DNA of 64,000 nucleotides. It comes from Pyxicephalus adspersus (lineage: Eukaryota > Chordata > Amphibia > Anura > Pyxicephalidae). The position numbers and the translations under genes were made by a program. The notes under the pieces were generated by a model that made no database searches, was not told where the DNA came from, and saw nothing but the letters and a program-made list of their open reading frames with translations. Location: NCBI RefSeq assembly GCF_032062135.1, contig NC_092860.1:153822703-153886702 (forward strand), read 5' to 3'. Numbering within the stretch: the stretch's first letter is position 1; every line of letters begins with the position of its first letter. Shown here in pieces: positions 46,093-58,200 of the stretch.

Positions 46093-48329
46093 AACCAGTC
46101 CCGTTAAAATAATACTAATTAAAATACATATGTATTTGTATACATTGAAATGTATTTTGACAGACACAAGTGAAATCTCTAAATGTTCCTTAATACATGT
46201 ATTATAACATGTTTGCCTATAATCCTTTACTAAAATATTTGACTTCTCTAAAGTCAAACTAGAATGAAATTTTTATCAGGTCAGAAATGTTTGTTCACAT
46301 ATTTTTTTACACTCATACTATTGTGTGATGACAATTTTGAAAGCGTCACTTAGTATATATATCCAGCTTGATAGAAATGAGTTTGCAGTATTGCAACCAA
46401 AAGAAAAAGTAACAAGATGTGTGATAAATGTAACTATAAATGAAGCAAGTTTGTGAATGAGTAGAATGTAACATAAAAAAGTAACACAAAATAAAAAACA
46501 TCAAGCGTGAAAGATTCAAACTGACCTGTAAAATGGACTGGTGATGCGCACAGAACAGGGCTCAGGTGTGCGCTAAGCTATCATCATTGAGGTTAACCTC
46601 TCCTTCTGAATCACACAGCTAAAAATTAATCTCCTTAATTGGCTTATTCAAGATCTTTGCAGGAAACCGGCAGGTGAGTTCACTAGAACTTGGGCCCGAC
46701 TCGCGCTAATAAAGGTTGTTGACTGGAGCGTACGCGCATTTCATTGATGAATCAGGCCCTATAACTATATAGACGGAGATGTTTAGCCAGGAAAAGTCAG
46801 CCTATACACACACAGCAATTTTATAGTTGTCTAAAGTAGGGTTTCAAAAGTAGAATCCAAAGGATTATTCACTGCCTTTAATAATGAACACAACTGAATT
46901 GTATTAACCTAACTTTGAGTTCCCAAAGCAAATATGGTTATTCCTCTATTTCTAATAAACCTTAGTTTAATACATTGGTTTGACAGTGAAAATAATGACA
47001 AAATTGTAAGAACATTTGTGATAAAGTAAAACACGTTTTTTTGGTTTTTAGAAGCTAACCTTTGCACATAACACACTTTGGTTGTAGATATTGCTGTAAA
47101 ATTTTGAGAAAAGGTGTAATAAAAAGTAATAAACCACACAAATTCCCTCCAAGGTGTATGATCCTTTTATTGTGATGACCAACCAGCTCAACTTACCACA
47201 GAAAAGCTTTTATAACAAAAGTGCAGAGCCAATTATGCTATAAAACCATTTTCTGTTATAAAAAAAAGCTTAATCTATTTTAAGAACTGTGTAACCCCTG
47301 GGACAAATTTATTTTAAATCACAGGATCTCTAGCTTAGAAATCTCAATGGAACATTGTCATTATTCATCAGTCCATAGAAAATCAATCATGAAAACCTAT
47401 AATCATTTTCATTTGTTCCAGTAAACCTGGGCAGATTTTCAGTGGATTCAAAAGCATTAACCTACATTTTTGTTAGTTATCCTATTTATTTCAAGTTATT
47501 AACATGAACCAGCCACATACATACCAGGTGTCCTGAAATAGATTGCCTAAGAAGTATGCTCAGTTAATCTGGCCGCTGCACAGCGATCCTGATGGCACCA
47601 TTGGCTGCACAATGACAGGAGCTCAGGGGTGGAGCATACATCCCCAATTGTCTCCTTGCTGGATTGGCTATAGAGAGTAGAGCTCCTGTCATGAGGCCAG
47701 CACTGGAGAGATTGTCCTGGAAGTGTAGATTTGGACATGTGGTCCTGATTTTTTTTTTCTAGAAATTATTTAACACTTTTTCAGGAATGGGTAAGGGGCA
47801 GTATGTACCACTTTATTCATTCCTCAGTGTGAGGGGACAGAAACTTGGGGACCTTGGGAAGGTTAAAGGAGAGTTTAAAATTTCAAAAAGCTCCCTGCCT
47901 GCAGCCCCCCCCCCCACTGGGGTCACAGTGTGGGCCCCTACACTGACCCTTTCCACCACTGGGGCAGGCGGGGCCTGGTTTTGCCCTAAGTATTTTGGCC
48001 CCTCCTTCTATGGCAACCCAGATTCTAGAAGATATTTCATGGACAGGAGTGGGCACACATGTTCACTGCCCCCATTTCCTATCTACAGAGGTCCCAAACC
48101 TATTAAAGGGTCTGATTTTAGCTCCTCTAGTCATTTTTGTTTCCCTTTGATGCAGAGTAAGTAATTGGAAAGGTGTATTGTAGGCGTTATATACTAAATA
48201 AATCTAAATACTACTATATACTAAATAAATCTATTTTTGGTCTTTTTTCTGCCCTGGGTTTAATAATTAAGCAGTGAATTTTTGTTACTAAATATTTGGT
48301 ACTTTACATTTCTGCATGGGAGAGCAGCA

Positions 48330-48386
48330 ATGGCCGTCCTTGTGTTTCTCTCAGCTCAGTATAACAATCTCCTGCTGATAATAAAG
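48330..48386 (+). other. Conserved ATG-to-donor mini-ORF, right-arm copy
   Basis: ATG, 19 codons (MAVLVFLSAQYNNLLLIIK) and then GTAAG. It is in frame with and equal in length to the left-arm copy at 10976-11032. It lies about 490 bp upstream of the ZP gene TATA box, and joining it to the ZP signal-peptide exon would be out of frame. Function unknown. Confidence 0.3.
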
Positions 48387-48821
48387 GTAAGAATGTGCCA
48401 ACTTCATAATGTTTGTGTGCAAGATCTTTTCATTGTTTTATTTATTCTCCAAATGTGTTTACTGTTCTGTTTCAGTTGGGGTTTATTACCCCTAAACTGT
48501 CATAGATGTTTGGATTACCCTCATTAGAGCATCACATGAGACAATAATATTCACCTAAGGATGAATCTCAGGCAAATTCAGGTGAATACAAAAATCTTAT
48601 TCTGCCTTAAAAGTTAAATATTTTCCATGTCAGCTAATTAGATCATAGACTTCTATTTTATTGTACATCATATTGTCTATGTTAAATTTCTTTACAACAC
48701 AACAACCACCTTATTTTTGTGCTTAGCATTGTTTTATGTCATGGTTGGGAATAGGCCTGGGATAAATTTCAATACCATGGAAACAGGAAATAAAAGCAGT
48801 GACATCACGTACCCTGTCCTC

Positions 48822-48830
48822 TATATAAAA
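48822..48830 (+). promoter_or_regulatory. Probable TATA box of the ZP gene
   Basis: TATATAAAA is followed about 60 nt later by a GTAAGT donor (48891), and an excellent acceptor (TTTTACTTTCAG, ending 49132) lies 17 nt before the ATG. This supports a short untranslated first exon (about 48850-48890) and a 5'-UTR intron of about 240 bp. The dead left-arm copy lacks the segment with this TATA box. Confidence 0.5.
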
Positions 48831-49148
48831 CTGGTATAAGCCCAGGGGAAGAGAATCCTGCAGAGATATTTGTGCACCAACATATTTTAATGTAAGTATG
48901 GGCAAAGTTTTAACTACCAAGAGAGGAATTGTGTGTTGGAGTGTCACTGGATGAACTCTACATTCCCAACCAGTATAATAGAACATATAGCAGACAATTC
49001 CAGGACAAATGGAACATGGTGCCTGAAAATCCCCATCTGTGCTGGAGCTGTCCAATGTTTTACCAATATCAGTGTTTGTCGTACAGTCAGCCAATCACAT
49101 CATGGAATTTGTAACTTTTCTTTTACTTTCAGTTGAGATATTGGAAGG

Positions 49149-49221
49149 ATGCAGGCATTTTCAGTAACTATTCTGCTGTTCCTGTCACCCATCATCTCAA
49201 TGTCATTTAAATTACAAGGAG
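49149..49221 (+). CDS. ZP gene exon 1 (signal peptide)
   Basis: [20 protein letters not shown] then KLQG, a hydrophobic signal peptide. Ends GGAG before GTAAG (phase 1). The ATG is the first after the acceptor at 49132. Confidence 0.9.
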
Positions 49222-52200
49222 GTAAGATATTTTCCAAAAATGTTTAATGTTTATAGATCTGCAATCGTTAGAAAAGTTCTATTCCTATACCTGTACCTGA
49301 TTAATGCATGTATTCATATATTTTATATTCACAATACAAATCATTTTTGTAAGGTTACAATTATTTGTGCAGACCCAACTGATCATTCTATCACTGTTAT
49401 ACAACTGTCCCCGGGGTGGTTGGTGGTGTAATTACTGCTTGGCATCGGGAACAGGTGGATGACACAGCACCATCTGTATTGGAGATGTTCACAGAAATCT
49501 GGTCAGATTGGAGTCTGATTTCTACTTTTCTGAACTTGACCAGGAAAAAATATAAAGGGGCATAGAGAATTTACCAGCCTGCAGAACTTGGTTTATAAAA
49601 AATCCAAAGGGATATAGGTATTCAGTGTCTTAATTCTGTAGATGGAACCAGGAATGGTGTGCTTGGTGGCAATAATGATGGTGCTGCTGTTTGTGCCCCG
49701 TTCCAGCCACCAGATGCCCAACAGTAACTGCACCACCAACCACCTTAGTGCCACCAGTATAACTACAAACTGTGCAATTAGTTAACTAATCCTTAAATGG
49801 ATTCAGACCAGCCCCATACTGTCCCAGATTCCTGATATTATCTAATAACATAATAATAAACCATTCTTAGTAATTTCCCAAGAAAAATATTATTGACTGT
49901 TTTTTTTAACCTGTTTTAAATATGAATTCCACTTTTAGTTTCAAGCATCTTTATTAGATAAATGCATCTTTATACTGATGAATGTTGTACTATGTAATAA
50001 GGGAACAGTCTTAGGGTTTACAACATCCTCTGCTAAATTAGATTTTAGTGCCCCTCCCCCATGCCAGGTGCCAACCACCTCCAATGGTTCAGTTTATGTT
50101 TAATATTTAATGGTTGACCTCAGATGGAGGAGAATATGTATCTGTCAGGTTTCAGCACAATTGGGATACAACATAATTACAATGCTGGTTAAGATTTGTG
50201 TGGCCAAATTGCAGTGGGAGAAACGTTTGTGCTAACATGGTGCCTGCCAATGCAAAAGTGTGCAGAAGTCAGTGGTATTTAGTGATAAAAAAATCTTACA
50301 ACCAACGTTACTGTAGATAAAAATGAGATATTCTTATAATACTAATAATTAGAGTAACTTTCTTGCAGATTTATGGCAGATTGTAATGATAGTTCATACA
50401 AATTTCTGGATCTCTCTATTGGTACATGCAATGTCCACAATAAATTAGGATTGTTATTTATTTTTTTCAGAGCCTTTGGTTGGCAACAGAGCTCAGGCAC
50501 GGTCAAATTGTGATGCATCGGGTATGTATCCCTAAATAAATGTCATGCAGGCTTAAAAAAACATTTTATTATGTACTATAGAAAGTAAGAATAAGTGAGA
50601 TATTTCAGGTGCAGATAAGAAGAGGACACAGAATAAACTGAGCATTAAACATCTAGAATGTACTGTGAAGACTGTGAACCCCCTTAATACTTTTTAAGAG
50701 GAACTATACTCAAAATTTAAAAAACAAAACAAAAACACTTACCCTCAATCCCACAGGGCAGTCCAGTCATTCCGGGGGTGTCCAGCATCGGGTCCTGTGT
50801 CGTCTCGGCATCCGTCTCTGGGCCGGGGCTCCGGTCGCCACCATCTTTATCTTCTCCTCTGTGTTCTTCATCCTACGTCACCTGACCCAGGCACGAGATT
50901 GGGTGACGTAGGATGAAAAAAAAATTTGCTGATCTCACCCCACATGCGTGAGATCTGCAAATTTGTATCTTTGAGCAAAATTGCTCCTTTTGCGCATGCC
51001 TGGGATGCTCAATCATGCACAGAAGGAGTGCCAAAGATATCTCAGGAGGCTTTGCGCTCCCATTCATTCTCGACCGCCTAGGGTTTTCCACCCTTTTATG
51101 TAAAGTGAAAATTCTGAGTTTAGGTACACTTTGAGGATAGCTTTCTCCCAAGATTATAGAGTTCAGGATATAAATATAAATATATAAATATATAGGCACA
51201 GGCAAAAGGTCGGTCCAGTCAGCATTAACTCACAGTATCAGAAACAGGCAAATTCAGCAACCATAAATCAAATAAATATCTTTCCATCACAGATTAGCCC
51301 AGCTAAACTCTACAACACGCCCTGGTGATTGGGAGCAGAGAGGCTATAAAGCCCCAGCAGCCAATGACAGCGGACAACTGAAGCCAGAAACTAATCTGCC
51401 GCTAAAATCCCCTTCAGCTGTGCACAGCCTAACAATGTATGCCGGGGATGCCATGAAGGGCTGAATGGGAAGCAGGGGCTGCTGCTATCTTAGTTCCCGT
51501 GGCTGCTTCAAATGACCTCACTGGACATAATAAATTGTGTTTTATACTGCCATGGCGCACAGCACAGAATCACCAGACAGATAAATATCTCTCCAGCAGC
51601 CTCTTCAGATTTGTAGAGAACAAATGATGAACCCAAATGTGGGCAGGAAAAGGGATGCAGCGTCTATAGATGGGATCTATAGATAAGAATGTTGTGTCAG
51701 TCAGTGAGGAATGTTCAGCAATGATCCCTCTAGCGTGAGGGGTAACATTTGGAGGTAAATCCCATGAAGACAGCTTCATATCTCCATTTTTTTCCATTCC
51801 TTTGCATTTCCTTCTCCTTACATTTGCATTTATTGTAAACTCATTACAGGTGTTTCTGCAATGCAAAATGTCATGTAAATCTGACCGTTTTATACTTTGA
51901 TATAACTGCTCAACTATTTTGTTGCTTTTAATGATTTTTGTACATTGTATTTGTTATAATGACTCTATAATGTCTGAATATAAACTAAACCCTATTGAAA
52001 TATTTCTGCTTTAAGGTGGCGTGTGTTCAGAATTATTGTGCCTAACCAATGCGATTGAATTGACCCTAAAAGTAGACAAACTGAAGGAGATGAATGTAAA
52101 TATACCAACAATCCATTTGAAGGATAGAAGATGTACTGGATTCTCCTACAATGATGACACTGTAAACATAAAATGGGCACTGGGAAAAGACATTTGTGGG

Positions 52201-55200
52201 ACAGATTTAACTGTAAGTGTTATGGACTTTTATTTCTTAGATTCCTCCCAAGCTTGCAACCCCGCAACCTCTTCTCAACAACTGACTCTCTCCTAAACCC
52301 CACGCCTGCTCCCCCCACAACATCCTTCTCTGCCCAAGACATTGCCACCTACTTTAGAGATAAAATAGACAAAATCAGACATGATGTCTCTGCCCACCGA
52401 GCCACTCCAACCATAACCACCCTTTCCACCTGTAAATCATCACTGGCCTCCCTCAGCCCTGTTACAATAGATAAAGTCTCCATTCTTCTTTTATTATCTC
52501 CATCTACTACCTGTCCGCTTGACCCTATTCCCTCTGATCTACTCAGCGCCCATTCCTCCAATCTGGCCCCCACCCTAACCGAACTATTCAACCGTTCCCA
52601 TTCTACTCATATATACCCCTCTGCTTTTAAACATGCCATAATTTTTCATATCCTGAAGAAACCCTTTACTAGACCTTACCCTATTTTCTAACTAATCTCC
52701 CTCCCTCCTATCTCCCTTCTCCCATATGTCTCCAAACTTCTTGAATGCCTTGTCTACAAAAGACTCCCCCATTACCTGAGCACCAACTCTCTTCTTGACC
52801 CTCTCCAGTCTGGTTTTAGAGCTGCTCATCCCACTGAAACAGCCCTTACTAAAGTGTCCAATGACCTCATCAGAGCTAAGTCTCAAGACAACTTTTCCCT
52901 CCTCCTTCTCCTTGACCATTTCACCTTTGAATCAAAATCAAGCTGCTGTGCTTTGCCATCAAATCCCTCCACAGTTGTTGTCCCACTTACCTTTCTGACC
53001 TCGTAAGAAAATACTCCCCAAGCTGCTCTCTCCACTCCTCCGATGACCTACAACTTATTTCCTCACTCATAACCTCTTCACACACACAGCTATAAGACTT
53101 TTCTAGAGCTGCCCCAATTCTCTAGACTGGTCATCCTCGACCTAATCGCCTTGCTCCTACTTTCTGCTCATTTAAAAGAGCACTCAAAACCCATTTTTTT
53201 CAAACTTTCCCACCCATCTTCGTCTGTCCTTTGAAACCATCACTACTTCCCAGCACTACATATCCCCCTTCTATTGTGTGTAAATTCCCCCACCTCCTAG
53301 ATTGTAAACTATTCAGGGCAGGGTCCTCTCCTCCTGTGTCACTGTCTGTATTCGTCTGTCATTTGCAACCCCTATTTAATGTACAGAGCTGCGTAATATG
53401 TTGGCGCTATATATAAATCCTGTTTATTAACCCCCTGAGCACTAATCCTGAGTGTGATTGGGGGTGGATTTTTAAGTCAAAAAATGCTATTCCAGAGTCA
53501 CACTCAGGGTAGATTTAAGCTAAAATATAGCCCACTTACCGTGCTCCGTCGGGGTTCCCCATCATCCTGCTTGTCCCTGCAGGTCCTGGGGACATGTCCT
53601 GCTGCTCTGATCTCCAGCCGTGAAGTGCAGAGACGTCCTACGGGGTTTCCCGGTGACGTTGGTGCATGTGTTGGTGTGGCCGGGATATAGCAGCAGGAAA
53701 TTCAAATCATTTTGTATTGGGTTCAATACAAAAAATAGCTGTATTGAGTCCAATACAAATAATTATTCATATAATATATTACTTATTTAACTATTCTTTA
53801 TTTATTTGTTAACAGATTTTTGTGTTTTTTTTTTGTTTTTTTTTACATTTATTTCCTTTTATTAACTAATGGACATATTTCGGTGAGTTATGCCTACGAA
53901 TTATAGGTTTACAATGTAAAATAAATTTCCATGCAAATATGTGTACCACTTTTTGCACAAAAATCTGGACAGAATCAGACCGCTAGGGGGGTTATTAATA
54001 ATATTAATAATAATAATAATAATAGCTATGTTTCTAGCCTTGTATATGGTCACCTATTGGAGTATCTTGGAACAATACTTTTATAATCACTTTCTGCCAA
54101 TAACTATGTGTTTCCAATCACATTGTATCCTGCAATGTCAGAAATCTTCCATTATGTCAGTGGATGAGTAATATTTTGTAGCTGGGTTGTAATTTCTTGT
54201 TATTTACATATACTCCACCCTGATATAAAATGTTTCTTTACTGATCTTCAATATGTTATATTATATAAAAATAATATTACTATAAATCATGAAACCAGCA
54301 GACATCACTCATTAATTGTAAAATAAACATTTCTTTTCTCCAAGGTGAGTGGTACACATGCAATATATGAGAATAATGTTTATCTACCCCTGGATCCGGC
54401 TGGAATCATCTACAGAGAAATTGTTATCCTAAATGTCAGTTGCTCGTACCCATTAGATATGAATGTCTCTCTTAGCGAAATTTTGTTTCCTGAAATAAGG
54501 TACAGTTTTTATTTACTAACTTGCTTTAATGGGTGTGGACTTATTATAATTTTTTTTACCTCTTTTACTTTTTGCACTTTTTTTTTCCTTTTTTTACCTT
54601 GTTCTCGTTTTTTAATACATCTTTGTGATTTGTAAAGCAGCTAGCAACTGTAACTTATTCCAATTTTATTTTTAATGGTAAAAAACCTTCCTATAAGAAT
54701 ATAGAAGTATATGTGAGTTTATTGATATGTATAATTTATACATGTTGTTTACCTGGGTTGATATCCAGCCCTGAGAATTCCACTTGGTGCTAAGTAGCAA
54801 CTCTACCCAGTGATATTCTACTGGAAAGATATTTACGTTGGCTCGGGCCTGACATGCTGTTTGCCACAACCCTGACCTTGGAACTTCCTGACCTTGATTA
54901 TCAGCTATTATTATAGCTGTTTCCTGCCTTGGCCTTGGACTGTCTTGACCTGAGTTCTTGTCAGCCCCCAGTCCAAACCTTAACCTGCCCAACTCAAGCC
55001 CTCTACTTGACCCAGCCAGCTTGTCCTGTACTCGTCCTACACCGAAACCATGTGATCCCGCTTGTCTCTGGTGGGATGACATCCCTGCAGCAAAGAAGGC
55101 CTTTGGCCCTTGCAGGGTGCTTTGGTGAAGCCAGGAATCACTTAGACTCACCACTTACCAGGTGCTCTCTGTACACACTATAGGTTTTTGTTGCCTGAAA

Positions 55201-58200
55201 TTATCATTTATGATCTCTTGAAAAAATCTACAGTTTGTATAGGTGTCTCTGAACATTGTTGGGGATGATCAGTGATCAGTTATATTGGATAACTTACAAC
55301 TATCTGCTAATGCCTGACATTGGTAAATGAAAGTAAAACAAAGTCTCCTGATAAGGCAATCTCCTATTGATCCCCGATCAGCTGTCTCTCTCTCTCTGAT
55401 GGCTTCTGTTTACAGTGACACTGGAAGAACGTATAACACACGCAACTCAAGCATGTAGTTAGATCACTCCCAAGATTTTGTTGTTTGCACACAGCTTATA
55501 TACCAGTTCAATGACTACAGACAACTAGCAGACATGACAAATGTCCCTGTGATTCTTGTCAGGAGAAGAGAAAAATGGCCGAAGTGAGGGGAGAGTTTCA
55601 AGGAAAAAAGGGGTGAAGCGGATATTAGTTTACTGATAAAAAAGTACAACTAGTTTCAGCATAATTCACTCATCTACAAAACATAACAAATATACAAAAA
55701 TAACTTCAATAATTCTACATCTTACAGCTCCTCTAAATTGCCCTCCTCCCACCTCCCCCCCATCTTTACAGAACAGAACAGAAGCTTGGATGTGCGGCTA
55801 TTATTCCCAGACTCTAGTTATGGTAACTTACAACACTCAGAATAAGCGATAATATGACAGAAGAATGACATGCCAGGAGATTAATTTTTTTCTTGGGCCT
55901 ATAACCTGCATTTGTTTAGAAGTGTGACAAGGAAGCTTTAACGAAAACATTGTTAGGACTTTGCAATTTCTAAATGTTTCTTACTTTTTTTTTAGTATTT
56001 TATTAAATAAAATCATTTAGATTAGCCATTCAAGAATATTTTACCGAACTACTTACCTCTGGAGATATGATAATTCGGAGCACAGAGTATGCATTGTGTT
56101 CAGTGATTGGGCTGATCAATGGATGTTGTTATGGGATTGAGGAAAACCATTGTGGTCTAACCCTACATGTGCAAAGAAGAGTTAGAGCCGCTTCCTGCAC
56201 ATCATCTATATACAATCACTTCACATTCTACAAATAAACAATTTTATAAATCTTTAGCATACATAGGTGAGATCTACACCCACACCATGTTCAGTTTACA
56301 GATAAACATTGAATATAATTGCAACACTATGGTTTTCTTTCTACATTCTATCAGAGAGTTGAATGAGAACTACTGGCCATAAAAAATAGCTTAGGCAGGA
56401 GAACAGAGATTCACAACATCTCAGATTTTACATTTCATTTCACTGTTTTGTCTTCACAGCACAACCTATATAAACATTGGAAACAATGGACAGTTTAAAG
56501 TGAAGATGGCCGTCTACAAAGACATCAGCTATACAACTCCATACACTGATCCATTGATATACTTACCAACCAAATCTAATTTATATGTTGGTGTTTATAT
56601 CTCTGATTCTGGTGCTGTTGGCGACTTCAAGCTTCTGATGATAAATTGTCACAGCACCCCAACAAATAACATTTATGACCCTGTAAAATATAACATCATA
56701 ACCAACAGGTAAGATGCCAGTATAGTTCATCATTGTGTTTGTATCCTGTGCAGGGCTAGCAATTTGTTTCTTTTATGGGAAAAAGTGAATGGTGACATTG
56801 TTAGCTTATCTTCATCCTGATCCCAAACTGTGGCATATGTTTGGCAAGTTATCACAAAAAGTCTTTCCTAAACACAGAGGAGCACTAAAACCCCCATTGG
56901 TCTCAAGGTCCACTAGTTCACCTCAGCCCTATAGTATCCTGTATGTACTTCTGCTGCTGGCATCAGTTCTCTTGGCGGTGTGCGTGCTAAGGATCCAACC
57001 ACATCTCCTACTCTGTAGGATAGTTTATATAAGATCTCTGTTATCCATTCCTAAAGCAGCAAAATGGCTGCAAAACGTATCAAATGAATGAAACTCCCCC
57101 TCCTATGTGGAAATTAGCTTACAGAAGCCAACCTCCAAAGGGGTGACGTGTTTACAATCATATTTATTTATTATAACATTAGAATTGATCAACTCTATCC
57201 AATATGATGCCTTTTGGTTTTATCATTGTTTAATGTATTGATATATTAATTTATGATTTGATGTGATTATAGCTAAATAACCCCCTGAAAATCCCGCTTT
57301 TCTTGAACGTTCCTGTTCTATCAAATTTGTTTCACTTATGGTAATTTTTGGGATGTGGCTTTTATTCCTCCCCATGAGTGAGTGCCTAACACTAGGGGCT
57401 CCTAAGTCCAACTGTATCTAATAAAATCAAATTGTAGTTGTAGCTTCTACATACATTGTACAACCCTCCCTGGATCCTTTCCTTTACCCAATCTTCTTCT
57501 CATTTTTCCTCTCTGTCATACAAAGAGAATATTGTGTTCAAACATAAAATGTATCTCCATAAATGTCTATTGATGCCTACAAATATACACATGCTGATTT
57601 TATTATCCAGTTACATCTTGTACATTTAAAATATTTTAAAATATAAAATTGATGTATTTCGAACCCCTCTGCCACAAACAGAAAATTCACTTCTATAAAG
57701 ATTCCTTATACCGTGTCTCTAATTAAAACATTCCTAATTACTATAATAGACAAATAAAACATCAATGACATAAAATGATCTGAATATTACAATGTTGGAA
57801 AAGAAGACACATAAATAATAAATATAACAATAATGATTGATAATAATGATATTTTTATTCAATTACAGCTGCCCTAACCCTAAAGACTCAACCATACGAG
57901 TTTTAGAGAATGGGATTTCCAGCCAAGGGAAATTCTACATACAAATGTTTAAGTTTATTGGAGATTATAGTTATGTTTATTTGCATTGTGAAGTTCATCT
58001 TTGCAGCAATACGTGCATTCCTGTAAGTATGAATTTATTCACTTTTATAAATACATATCATTCAGTAAATAACAGTGCCTGGGCCATTGGTTACCATTCT
58101 TGTTGTAAAGCACAGATTTTGCATGTAAGTCCCACATTTAATTTGGATGTGGGGCATGGAGTTTGTATGAGCTCACTGATTGTAAATAATTATTTCATAA

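Larger units (their letters stand above)
46760..54524 (+). repeat. Right arm of the inverted duplication
   Basis: Reverse-complement partner of 8091-12600. It is longer (7.8 kb against 4.5 kb) because of repeats present only here: a MITE (50.70-51.13 kb), a dispersed repeat (51.19-51.56 kb), an L2-like LINE (52.24-53.43 kb) and a TTAA element (53.43-54.00 kb). It carries the promoter, 5'-UTR exon and coding exons 1-4 of the intact ZP gene. Confidence 0.9.

Noticed and set aside
47787..48164. 125-codon plus-strand open frame upstream of the ZP gene
   Set aside because: The inverted-arm copy (about 11270-11520) does not keep the frame, and the proline/glycine-rich product matches no family.
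48929..49136. Plus-strand frame with CWSCPMF upstream of the ZP start
   Set aside because: Resembles the end of LINE ORF2 (compare CWSCPIT near 41098). It lies in the predicted 5'-UTR intron and is not an extension of the ZP gene.
54672..55154. 160-codon minus-strand open frame
   Set aside because: It covers a C/T-rich dispersed repeat within ZP intron 4. Composition follows the repeat and there is no protein match.
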